From Candidatus Kuenenia stuttgartensis (GTDB lineage Bacteria; Planctomycetota; Planctomycetia; Isosphaerales; Isosphaeraceae): DNA of 34,316 nt. The notes under the pieces are model-generated. The model saw nothing but the letters and a program-made list of their open reading frames with translations, did no database searches and had not been told where the DNA came from. This document shows, piece by piece, positions 17,710 through 25,341 of this stretch (position 1 is its first letter; each line of letters starts with the position of its first letter). The DNA lies in assembly GCA_945865635.1 (NCBI GenBank), contig CAMBEP010000054.1, positions 1 to 34,316 on the forward strand, read 5' to 3'. The position numbers were made by a program, and so were the translations under genes.

Positions 17710-18066
17710 AAGAACGACCAGCCAGACGCCTCTCTGATCTTGCCAATGGTCCTTCCCCCGCCACCCCCAAGTGTCCAACCATACGCCCGCCAGATCGCCT
17801 TCGAATAGATCACTTTGTGTGGTCTTTCCAGCCTCACCTGCTTGTATCATCGGGAAAAAGAAATGATCCGAACTGATTACCGAACTCTTTTTTGGATAAA
17901 TCTTTATGACGTTTTCCAGCTTCTGGCCAAGCAATTCCAGGTGTCTCATTGCCGGGGTTTTCGCTATACTCCTTAGGAACACAGTCTGCGGGGGGAGTCA
18001 TTCGATACTCTCTTCAACGGAATCGAAAACCAAATTCCTGAGCCGGGTCTTACAACAAAAAAAGCC
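17710..18066. other. Intergenic region between the T6SS operon and glcD
   Basis: No convincing gene or terminator is seen over 357 bases. A TATACT sequence at 17974-17979 could be a -10 element for glcD, but no good -35 sits at the right distance. A minus-strand frame across this stretch has no ribosome binding site and no recognisable family. Confidence 0.4.
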
Positions 18067-19587
18067 ATGTCCACAACCGTCTCCAATTCTGCCCAACTGG
18101 CCAGCCCGACAATCGACGGCCTGGCCCATCTGCCGCACCCGGATCCAGCCATCATTGCGCGACTGATTGACGATCTCAGAGAGGCCATTGGCGACGAGAA
18201 TCTCATCACCCATCATGATGAGCTGGTGGTTTATGAGTGCGATGGATATGTGATTGAAAAGAACGTGCCGGATATTGTCGTTTTCCCGACCTGCCGCGGT
18301 CATGTGGTTGATATTGTCAAGATCTGCAACAAGCACCGTGTTCCGTTTGTGCCGCGTGGGGCAGGCACATCGCTCGCGGGCGGGACTCTGGCGGTCGGTG
18401 GAGGTGTCATGATCAGCCTGACGCGGATGAAGAAGATTCTCGAAATCAATCTTCGCGACCGTTTTGCAGTGGTCGAACCCGGCGTGGTCAATGTCTGGCT
18501 GACACGGGCTTTAGGTGGAACTGGATTTCATTACGCGCCTGATCCCTCAAGCCAGACGGCGTGTACGATCGGGGGCAATGTGGCGACCAATTCTGGCGGA
18601 CCTCATACGCTCAAGTATGGAGTCACGGTCAACCACATCATGGGCGTTGAGATGATCATGCCTGATGGTTCGATCATGGATATTGGAGGCCCGTGCGAGG
18701 AGCAGTCGGGGCTTGACCTGATCGGCCTTGTGGTTGGCCACGAGGGCACGTTTGGGATTGTGACAAAGGTGATCGTCAGGCTGACTCGCGACCCAGAAGC
18801 AGGCCGGACGTTTTTGGGCGTTTTTGACTCGATTGAAAGCTGCACCCAGACGGTCTCGGACATCATTGCCAGCGGGATCGTGCCAGCCGCTTTGGAGATG
18901 CTTGACAATCTTATGATTCAGGCGATCGAAGAGGCGTTCCACTTTGGTTTTCCGACGGAAGCGGGAGCGGTTTTGATCATTGAAACCGATGGCCTGGAGG
19001 CGGGCCTGGACGATCAGGCCGACGCCATTGAGGCGATTGTCGTGCAGAACCGGGGAACCGTGCAGAAAAGGATCCCCTGGCGGACCCGAAAAGAGCCGGA
19101 ATACATGGCGGTCTGGAAGAGTCGCAAGTCGGCCTTCGGCGCCATTGGCCGGCTCTCGCCGACATTCTGCACTCAGGATGGAGTGGTTCCGCGCACGAAA
19201 TTGCCGCACATTCTGCACTTTATCCAGTCGATCAGCCAGAAATACAATTTGCGGATTGGCAACGTGTTTCATGCTGGCGATGGGAATATTCACCCAATTC
19301 TGCTCTTTGACGAGCGAGATTCGGAACAGGTCAAGCGGGTGCTTCTGGCGAGCCACGAAATTCTCTCGGAATGTATTGCCGTGGGCGGTTCTGCCACAGG
19401 CGAGCACGGCATTGGTGTCGAGAAAATCGAGTTCATGAGCAAGCTCTTTTCAGAGGCCAGCCTTCAGGCGATGACAGACGTGCGCAAGGTCTTCAATCCG
19501 GAAAACCGGTGCAGCCCGTTCAAGATGATTCCCTCAGGCTCAGCCTGCATGGAGCGATCACACCCGGGCCACCACGCCGGGGCTTAA
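18067..19587 (+). CDS. glcD: FAD-linked oxidase, glycolate oxidase subunit GlcD type
   Basis: The family oxidises 2-hydroxy acids such as glycolate or D-lactate using FAD. The 506-residue protein shows the FAD-binding type 4 loop PRGAGTSLAGG at 96-106, GGNVATNSGGPHTLKYGVT, VGHEGTFGIVT, and carboxy-terminal catalytic motifs HAGDGNIHP at 402-410 and GEHGIG at 445-450. Most GlcD proteins work with GlcE and the iron-sulphur protein GlcF, but neither is in the window, so D-lactate dehydrogenase or another 2-hydroxy acid oxidase is equally possible. No clear ribosome binding site precedes the ATG. The last 15 or so residues are not conserved. Confidence 0.85.
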   Translation: MSTTVSNSAQLASPTIDGLAHLPHPDPAIIARLIDDLREAIGDENLITHHDELVVYECDGYVIEKNVPDIVVFPTCRGHVVDIVKICNKHRVPFVPRGAGTSLAGGTLAVGGGVMISLTRMKKILEINLRDRFAVVEPGVVNVWLTRALGGTGFHYAPDPSSQTACTIGGNVATNSGGPHTLKYGVTVNHIMGVEMIMPDGSIMDIGGPCEEQSGLDLIGLVVGHEGTFGIVTKVIVRLTRDPEAGRTFLGVFDSIESCTQTVSDIIASGIVPAALEMLDNLMIQAIEEAFHFGFPTEAGAVLIIETDGLEAGLDDQADAIEAIVVQNRGTVQKRIPWRTRKEPEYMAVWKSRKSAFGAIGRLSPTFCTQDGVVPRTKLPHILHFIQSISQKYNLRIGNVFHAGDGNIHPILLFDERDSEQVKRVLLASHEILSECIAVGGSATGEHGIGVEKIEFMSKLFSEASLQAMTDVRKVFNPENRCSPFKMIPSGSACMERSHPGHHAGA

Positions 19588-19698
19588 AAAATCGGGTATA
19601 CTGATTGCGACTGCCAGTCGATCAGGCCAAGGGCTGACGAACTGAGGCAGGACCCTGTATCCAAAAATGCGTAGAATTTTTGAAGGAGAATTGTCAAG

Positions 19699-20094
19699 AT
19701 GGCCAATCGTCAGCTCATCACCTCAGGCTCGCCATGGGAACCCAAGATGGGGTATTCCCGCGCTGTCAAAATTGGCAACATTGTGCATGTCAGTGGCACA
19801 ACCAGTTCGACTGCGGCTGGAATTCAAGGGATCAACGACCCATATGTCCAGACCAAAGTGATTCTCGAAACGATTGAAAAAGCACTTTCTGAGGCGGGAG
19901 CCACATTGGGCGATGTGGTCAGGACACGAATTTACGTGACAGATATCAGCCGATGGGAAGAAGTGGCCAAGGCACATGGCGAGACCTTTGGTGTGATTCG
20001 ACCGGCCACGGCCATTGTCGAGGTGGCCAAACTGATCAGCCCTGACATGATGGTTGAGATTGAAGCCGAAGCGATGATTGGCTCCGCGCTCTGA
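19699..20094 (+). CDS. Rid (YjgF/YER057c/UK114) family protein without the RidA arginine
   Basis: RidA proteins hydrolyse reactive enamines and imines produced by PLP enzymes. The 131 residues fit the family throughout: YSRAVKIGNIVHVSGTT, VILETIEKALSEAGATLGDVVRTRIYVTD and a closing VEIEAEAMIG. At the position of the catalytic arginine of RidA (Arg105 in the PAR motif), this protein has RPATA, with Thr104. It therefore probably belongs to one of the Rid subfamilies without imine deaminase activity, and its function is open. AAGGAG lies upstream of the ATG. A strong terminator follows directly. Confidence 0.88.
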   Translation: MANRQLITSGSPWEPKMGYSRAVKIGNIVHVSGTTSSTAAGIQGINDPYVQTKVILETIEKALSEAGATLGDVVRTRIYVTDISRWEEVAKAHGETFGVIRPATAIVEVAKLISPDMMVEIEAEAMIGSAL

Positions 20095-20099
20095 GTTAT

Positions 20100-20155
20100 C
20101 AGGTCATTTTTCAGTAGTCAAAGCCTCTGGCAACAGAGGCTGAATGACCTTTTTA
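20100..20155 (+). terminator. Rho-independent terminator with nested stem after the Rid gene
   Basis: The inner stem AGCCTCTG pairs perfectly with CAGAGGCT around a GCAA tetraloop. An outer stem AGGTCATT pairs with AATGACCT. Four T residues follow. It starts six bases after the Rid stop and abuts the MITE copy B. Confidence 0.85.
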
Positions 20156-20420
20156 TACTCTTCGCGGTCATAAACGACATGTTTTGATTGAAAAAGATGC
20201 CGGAGGCATCAAAGCCTGTAGCCGGTGGTTGAGCGAAGCGACACCACCGGTGATGAGATGGGGATAAAAGCTGCTGGCACTCCGGCAGGGGTGCAAGACC
20301 TTATGCCGCGTTGTCGTCCGGTGGTGTCGTCGCTGACGCTCCTCAACCACCGGCTACTGGTGCTATGCCTCCGGCATCGTCGCGATCAAAAAGTGTCATT
20401 AATGGTCGGGAAGAGTATAC
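20153..20420 (+). mobile_element. MITE-like inverted-repeat element, copy B
   Basis: The left arm from TATACTCTTCGCGGTCATAA and the right arm ending AGAGTATA form imperfect terminal inverted repeats of roughly 80 bases. Each arm holds the palindromic block ATGCCGGAGGCAT (20195-20207 and, inverted, near 20363) and TAGCCGGTGGTTGAG. The element is about 268 bases long, close to copy A at 5471-5745, and lies in the opposite orientation. It has no coding capacity for a transposase. It fills most of the 477-base gap between the Rid gene and the HAD gene; the rest holds the terminator to its left and an AT-rich stretch of about 150 bases to its right. Confidence 0.8.
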
Positions 20421-20571
20421 GTTGCGAAATAAAAACGGCAAGGCGTTTTTTCTTTTCTAAGCAACGCGACTTTAAATTTCCCAGCTCAGTTTGTTATCAT
20501 CATCAAGACATCGATCCTTGATCAGCACTCAGGAACTTGAATACCAGCTTTCCACATTTTCCATTTGAGAT

Positions 20572-21258
20572 ATGCCCAGAATCATGATCCAATCGCCGCC
20601 TTTGCTTGCCATTTTTGACCACGATGGGGTGCTTGTTGATAGTCTAGACTTCCACTCCAGGGCTTGGGTCGAATTCGGTCTTCGTCAGAATCTGCCGATT
20701 GATCACGCCTTTGTACGCGACACGTTTGGCCTGACCAATTACACCATTTTCGAACGACTTTTCGGCCGTACCCTCCCCAAGGACGAAGCTCAGGCCCTGG
20801 GCGAAATCAAAGAAATCTGCTATCGGGAACTGGCCAGGGGCCGAATCGAACTGATGAGCGGTGTCCAGGATCTGCTGGCCACTTTGGAGAGCCAGGAATT
20901 CCACCTTGCCATCGGTTCATCCGGGTCGCGCCCCAACCTCTTTTTGACCATTGAAAGTTGTGGCCTCGAAGGGCGTTTCAAGTCGATCGTCGGGCTGGAA
21001 GATATCAGCAACGGCAAGCCCGACCCGGAAGTCTTTCTCAAAGCGGCTGAACATGCCGGAATATCGCCCAGACATTGTATTGTTTTTGAAGATGCCGTCT
21101 TTGGGATCGAAGCGGCCAAGGCTGCTGGCATGTATGCCGTGGGCGTGGGCACCACCAACCCCTTGCCTTTGCTGACCGAGGCCGGCGCTGACCATGTGGT
21201 TGAGACTTTAAAAGACTACCCGGTAAGTCGACTGGCCGAGATCTTACGCTCCCGCTGA
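20572..21258 (+). CDS. HAD superfamily phosphatase or phosphomutase, subfamily IA
   Basis: All four HAD motifs are present in this 228-residue protein: DHDGVLVDS at 16-24 with nucleophile Asp16 and acid/base Asp18, Ser116 in GSSGS, Lys149 in GKPDPEVF, and the acidic pair Glu173-Asp174 in VFEDAVFGIEAA. The helical cap between motifs I and II places it in subfamily IA, close to beta-phosphoglucomutases and sugar-phosphate phosphatases. The substrate cannot be read from the sequence. No ribosome binding site is obvious before the ATG, and a second ATG four codons later is an alternative start. Two glycosyltransferases follow, but a functional link is only a guess. Confidence 0.88.
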   Translation: MPRIMIQSPPLLAIFDHDGVLVDSLDFHSRAWVEFGLRQNLPIDHAFVRDTFGLTNYTIFERLFGRTLPKDEAQALGEIKEICYRELARGRIELMSGVQDLLATLESQEFHLAIGSSGSRPNLFLTIESCGLEGRFKSIVGLEDISNGKPDPEVFLKAAEHAGISPRHCIVFEDAVFGIEAAKAAGMYAVGVGTTNPLPLLTEAGADHVVETLKDYPVSRLAEILRSR

Positions 21259-21265
21259 CCACACC

Positions 21266-21325
21266 TTACGCTGCCAGCAGGCTTAAACCCTTGCACAGCA
21301 GCGTAAAGCCTGAGCTCTTACGCTG
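21266..21325 (+). promoter_or_regulatory. Three-segment inverted repeat with two alternative hairpins
   Basis: TTACGCTGC at 21266-21274 can pair with GCAGCGTAA at 21298-21306. The same middle segment can pair instead with TTACGCTG at 21318-21325. The two hairpins exclude each other, as in an attenuator. A downstream AAAAAAA tract belongs to the opposite strand as a U tract, so the block could also terminate minus-strand transcription. Confidence 0.4.
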
Positions 21326-21371
21326 TTGTATCAGAGATCGAGATTAAAAAAAGCCGCTGGATGTAGGATTC

Positions 21372-22601
21372 ATGAAACCAATTCGAATTGGGATGCTTCT
21401 GAACGAGCCCCCCCTGCCGTTTATTTCAGCGGCCACCCGATCGTTTGCAGCCGTTTTTCATGAGATGAAAACGCTTGAAATGGTGCACCGGGGAAATACA
21501 AAAGCTGAGATCACAAAGATTTTTGCCACTTCAACCGATTTAAATCGGCACCGCTTAGAATTAGAGAAACAGTTCCCTGAATTTCATCAAACCGTAGAGC
21601 TTTATTCACCAGGCGCCGGCACCCGCTGGAGGACCAGATTAAATCATCTTTTAAAACCTCAATCGTACCTTTCAGGCCAGGAATTGGCGGCAGGATTTCG
21701 CAAATCGTGGGCCCTGAATGAATTTGACATTGCCCATGTGGAGCTGGCCTGGCCGACCTATGCCTTACCGGCCGGGATTGACCTGGACCGGGTGCTTGTC
21801 AATTTGCATTACTTTCTGAAAACGGATTTCCATGCAGCCCAGCCAGCGAAAAGCCTTTATGACCTAATGACCAGAAGGCGACTTCTGGGTGCTGAATTGA
21901 AGCGAATCCGCAAATACAGGCATTTCCGCGTGCTTTCCATTGAAATGGCCGACACCTTGCGGGAGATGCATCCATCAGCAGAGATTTACATTATTCCACT
22001 TCCGATCCAGTCTGCCGATTACAAATTCCGGCCTCGTGTGAGTTTATCTCCCAATCCGACCGTGACATGTATCGGATCCATGTTCTGGCCACCATCGCAG
22101 GCGGCGGCCCAGCGGTTATTGACACGACTCTGGCCGGGGATTAAGGCCAGAGTGCCAACGGCCAGGCTGCAAATTGTCGGGCGCGACGCGATCCGCCATT
22201 TTGGCTCCCTTGCAATACCCGATGAAATTGAAATCATCGAAAATGTGCCCGAAATCGAGCCTTATTTCCATCAGGCAGACGTGCTGGTTTATGCACCGCC
22301 GGCTGGCAGCGGAATGAAGGTCAAGGTGCAGGAATCGATGCTTTATGGATTACCGGTGGTGACCAATCGCGTGGGCACTGAAGGGCTTAATTGCACCCCG
22401 ATGGAACACTATCTGGTGGGCGAAACGGATGAGCAATTGATGGATGCTACCGTACAGGTTTTAACCAATCAGGAGTTGTCGACACGCCTATCGGTGAATG
22501 GCCGCCAATGGATTGAATTGCAATGCAGCCCCAAATCTGTGGTTTCCGATCTGATCTCTGTATATGAAAACATGAATGCCTGGCGGATTGAAAACTCATG
22601 A
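21372..22601 (+). CDS. Glycosyltransferase, GT4-like (GT-B fold)
   Basis: The carboxy-terminal half has the group 1 glycosyltransferase pattern: TVTCIGSMFWPPSQAAAQRLLTRLWPGI, RLQIVGRDA, IEIIENVPEIEPYFHQADVLVYAPPAGSGMKVKVQESMLYGLPVVTNRVGTEGL. The amino-terminal half (about 1-200) is the acceptor-binding domain, including FDIAHVELAWPTYALP. The 409 residues fit the family. No signal peptide is seen, so it probably acts on the cytoplasmic face of the membrane. The donor and acceptor are unknown. The stop overlaps the start of a second glycosyltransferase by ATGA, so both probably act in one surface-glycan pathway. Confidence 0.85.
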   Translation: MKPIRIGMLLNEPPLPFISAATRSFAAVFHEMKTLEMVHRGNTKAEITKIFATSTDLNRHRLELEKQFPEFHQTVELYSPGAGTRWRTRLNHLLKPQSYLSGQELAAGFRKSWALNEFDIAHVELAWPTYALPAGIDLDRVLVNLHYFLKTDFHAAQPAKSLYDLMTRRRLLGAELKRIRKYRHFRVLSIEMADTLREMHPSAEIYIIPLPIQSADYKFRPRVSLSPNPTVTCIGSMFWPPSQAAAQRLLTRLWPGIKARVPTARLQIVGRDAIRHFGSLAIPDEIEIIENVPEIEPYFHQADVLVYAPPAGSGMKVKVQESMLYGLPVVTNRVGTEGLNCTPMEHYLVGETDEQLMDATVQVLTNQELSTRLSVNGRQWIELQCSPKSVVSDLISVYENMNAWRIENS

Positions 22602-23740
22602 AAAATCTGAGGGTTGGTATTAACGCCCGCTTGCTGGCGGATGGCTCGATGAGGGGCTGGAACCGCTATGCGGTCAACCTGATTTCCTCTATGGCGAAGA
22701 CGGGCGAGGTTGAAATTGTTTTATTGAGCGATCAGCCACTGGCCGCAAATTTTCGGTCGGTTTTTGAATCTCAGGAATTTTCGGGAACGCTGAGAACAGA
22801 GCTATCGGGCCCGATGTTTTATCCGAAGTGGCAGGAATTCTGGCTTCCAAAGATCGTAAAACAACTTAAAATTCAGGTCCTTCATACACCTTATCATTTT
22901 GGATTGCCGTTATTTTCACCGTGCCCGACAGTGGCCACCCTGCACGATGCGATTGATGTGTGCCAGAAGCGGTCGCTGCGTGATTATGTTGATCTGCGAT
23001 CGATACGGAGTCGATTTTATCTTTGGGAGACTCGATCCAGAGCGAGCCGAATCATTACGGTGAGCAATTTTTCTGCGGGTGAACTGCGAGAAAAACTGGG
23101 AATAAAATCATCCAGAATCCGTACGATTTACGAGGCGGCCGACCCTCAGATTCAATTACCGGATCGACTGGAAATGGAATCGGTTTTGGGGCATTATGGT
23201 TTGGAGCGAAACGGTTATGTCTTTTATGTGGGTGGACTTGAGCAGCGCAAGAACCTGGGTTTATTGATTGAGGCATTGTCAGGGATTCAGTCGGATTGTT
23301 CGCTAAGGGTTGTAATTGCTGGCGGGTCCGCAGGCGATACGGCGGTTCTGAGGGAGTTGGCGGAGAGTTTGGGTGTGACTCAGCGGGTGCAATTTCTGGG
23401 CAAGGTGGCTGACAGTGAGCTTTCAAGTCTTTATGGAGCAGCACTTGCGCTGGTCTATCCGAGCCGTCACGAAGGATTTGGGCTCCAACTTGTTGAGGCG
23501 ATGGCCGTGGGCTGCCCGATTCTTGCGAGCACGTCAGCAAGTTTGCCGGAGATTTTGGGCCAAGGCGGAGCGACATTTTCCGCCGACGATGCCAAGGGGT
23601 TGGGGCGTTTATTGATACGTCTTGAACAAGATCAGGAATGGCGTTCGGAACTGGCGATAAAATCGAAGCATCGGGGGCTTGACTTTCGTTGGGAGAAAAC
23701 GGCCCGGGAAACGATTGGCGTTTATCGGGAATGTGTTTAG
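22598..23740 (+). CDS. Glycosyltransferase family 4 protein
   Basis: The 380-residue protein begins VGINARLLADGSMRGWNRYAVNL, a common start of GT4 mannosyl or glucosyl transferases. Later segments are YVGGLEQRKNLGLLIEAL, VIAGGSAGDTAVLRELAESLGV, VQFLGKVADSELSSLYGAALALVYPSRHEGFGLQLVEAMAVGCP and SLPEILGQGG. The EGFGLQLVE block carries the EX7E glutamates of the retaining enzymes. The start overlaps the preceding glycosyltransferase stop (ATGA). The sugar transferred is not predictable here. Confidence 0.92.
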   Translation: MKNLRVGINARLLADGSMRGWNRYAVNLISSMAKTGEVEIVLLSDQPLAANFRSVFESQEFSGTLRTELSGPMFYPKWQEFWLPKIVKQLKIQVLHTPYHFGLPLFSPCPTVATLHDAIDVCQKRSLRDYVDLRSIRSRFYLWETRSRASRIITVSNFSAGELREKLGIKSSRIRTIYEAADPQIQLPDRLEMESVLGHYGLERNGYVFYVGGLEQRKNLGLLIEALSGIQSDCSLRVVIAGGSAGDTAVLRELAESLGVTQRVQFLGKVADSELSSLYGAALALVYPSRHEGFGLQLVEAMAVGCPILASTSASLPEILGQGGATFSADDAKGLGRLLIRLEQDQEWRSELAIKSKHRGLDFRWEKTARETIGVYRECV

Positions 23741-23774
23741 ATTCCGTTTGATTACGAATTCATTATTAAGGCAC

Positions 23775-23801
23775 TTGACAATTATCCAATGGGGCTACAA
23801 T
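23775..23801 (+). promoter_or_regulatory. Sigma-70-like promoter candidate
   Basis: A perfect TTGACA at 23775-23780 and TACAAT at 23796-23801 lie upstream of the gene at 23857. The 15-base spacer is shorter than optimal, so strength is uncertain. Confidence 0.4.
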
Positions 23802-23856
23802 CATTTAAGATTGGGATACGAATGGCATAGTCTCTGGATAGAAACTGGAGTAAATC

Positions 23857-24957
23857 GTGATCAAAGTATTGATTTGGGAAAATGCATTTTTAATTGGGGC
23901 ATTGAAACATCCAGGGCACTCTGCGATCGCGATCACTGAAGGTGCCACGGCACAGGATTACATAAGCTGGTGGCCGGCAGCAACATCGGATCAGGATCGA
24001 GCTCGTGGATTTCGAAAAGGCAAGGCGAATGAAATTGATTCTGATTATCGAGCGGAGCTTGGGCCTAGAGCCAGGCAGGCTCTGGAAGGTGGAGCGGCAC
24101 CAAGGCTTGGCCAGTCAAATGACCCCGTAATTTTTGATCATGGTATTAATATTCCGAACTTTGACGATGCCTGGATGCAAAACCCGCAACATGTTATTGA
24201 TCTGCAATCCTTTGATGATCGAAATCTCCAGCCGGGCCAGGAGGCGATTGGACTATGTGAATCGAACATGAGGGACTGGTGGAAACTTTATTCCAACACG
24301 GTGATCAATCATCGCGCGCATCTTGAATACAGATTGGTAAGCAAGAAATTCAATTGTTCGGCGGTGGCCATGGCGGGGCTTGTGGCCGGGGGCTGCAATC
24401 ATTTTGTAAAGTCAAGTAAAGCCTGGTTTTATTACACGCCCAACGACATCAGGGATTATGTTTTTCGATTAAGGGACAAACTCAATTTGATAAATGGCCA
24501 AGCTGGTCAGATTAATGCCCAGTTGCTGGCACAATATCGGACATACCAGCCTGCCCGTCGTCAGAGGGGTGGGATTGATTACTTGAATCGAACGATCGCT
24601 GGCGATACGAGGGTATTTGATATCTGGTCGGAAGCCGACTGGCGACGCGAGAGCGACCGAAATGTATTTATTGGGCGGCGCAAGGAGCAGATCGCCGTGA
24701 TTGACGCTCAGATGAGGGAATACTGGGGGCGTGGTCAGGAGTGGGATGAAAACAATTATCCATATAAATCGGATGCAATTTCTCAGATACTGACACAAGT
24801 GCAGGATCATATCATCAAGAAGCCCAATAGTGATCGGGCGGATGCCGTCTTGAAACTGGGATCACAGTGCATGATGGTTGTGAGGGACCGAGCAGCCCGA
24901 AACTTTGAATGGCAAATGCAACTCTTGACGGATGTCAGGGACATTTTTACTCATTGA
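23857..24957 (+). CDS. Uncharacterised protein, possible permuted papain-like hydrolase
   Basis: The family is not recognised with certainty. The 366-residue protein starts at a GTG with GGAG six bases upstream, behind its own promoter candidate. Near the start is HPGHSAIAI (His21) followed by YISWWPAAT, and later RLVSKKFNCSAVAMAGLVAGG (Cys167), where Cys heads a hydrophobic helix. His before Cys, with Cys after Asn, is the order in circularly permuted papain-like (NlpC/P60-related, LRAT-like) hydrolases. The rest is charged and rich in Trp, Asn and Arg, with no signal peptide and no membrane segment. A toxin, effector or peptidoglycan/amide hydrolase role is possible but not shown. It stands alone between the glycosyltransferases and the DUF1549 gene. 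Confidence 0.6.
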   Translation: MIKVLIWENAFLIGALKHPGHSAIAITEGATAQDYISWWPAATSDQDRARGFRKGKANEIDSDYRAELGPRARQALEGGAAPRLGQSNDPVIFDHGINIPNFDDAWMQNPQHVIDLQSFDDRNLQPGQEAIGLCESNMRDWWKLYSNTVINHRAHLEYRLVSKKFNCSAVAMAGLVAGGCNHFVKSSKAWFYYTPNDIRDYVFRLRDKLNLINGQAGQINAQLLAQYRTYQPARRQRGGIDYLNRTIAGDTRVFDIWSEADWRRESDRNVFIGRRKEQIAVIDAQMREYWGRGQEWDENNYPYKSDAISQILTQVQDHIIKKPNSDRADAVLKLGSQCMMVVRDRAARNFEWQMQLLTDVRDIFTH

Positions 24958-25059
24958 GAGTCTGGGTCGCCATTTCGGCCACGTCTTGCGGATTTGAGTC
25001 TGCAAGGTCTGTCGATGGCGGAATGGCGTATTTTGGGTTGAAAGAGACGGAAGAAACGG

Positions 25060-25094
25060 TTTCGGAATTGTGAGGTTGATGACGCGATTCCGAA
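25060..25094. promoter_or_regulatory. Perfect 9-base inverted repeat, operator or terminator
   Basis: TTTCGGAAT at 25060-25068 and ATTCCGAAA at 25086-25094 are exact inverted repeats separated by 17 bases. The dyad sits about 100 bases after the stop of the preceding gene and immediately before a promoter candidate. It is followed by a T-rich but interrupted stretch, so either a weak terminator or an operator is possible. Confidence 0.4.
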
Positions 25095-25100
25095 ATTTCG

Positions 25101-25130
25101 CTTTACTTTTCTGGTGGATTCATGATATAA
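25101..25130 (+). promoter_or_regulatory. Promoter candidate for the DUF1549/DUF1553 gene
   Basis: TTTACT at 25101-25106 and TATAAG at 25125-25130 are separated by 18 bases. The leader to the ATG at 25342 would be about 200 bases. Nothing coding is seen in this 384-base gap on either strand. Confidence 0.35.
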
Positions 25131-25341
25131 GAGAGTATGAAAGTCATTTGGTTGATCCATTCGACCAAAAAGGACTTTGCCTTGATCCTTCCCGATGTCC
25201 TTCCGCGACGACCTTCCTGCTGGTCAGCTTGATCCCTCAAGTGGGTAAAGTTTTTCATGCAGGATTCCTCTCATTGAGCGATTTTCCAGTCACGGACAGG
25301 ATGTCTCGACCCGCCTATTACCCGCGTCGAGGGCTCTCGCC

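Noticed and set aside
17683..17982. 99-residue minus-strand frame after tssM
   Set aside because: No ribosome binding site, overlap with the tssM 3' end and no recognisable family; a real small gene cannot be fully excluded.
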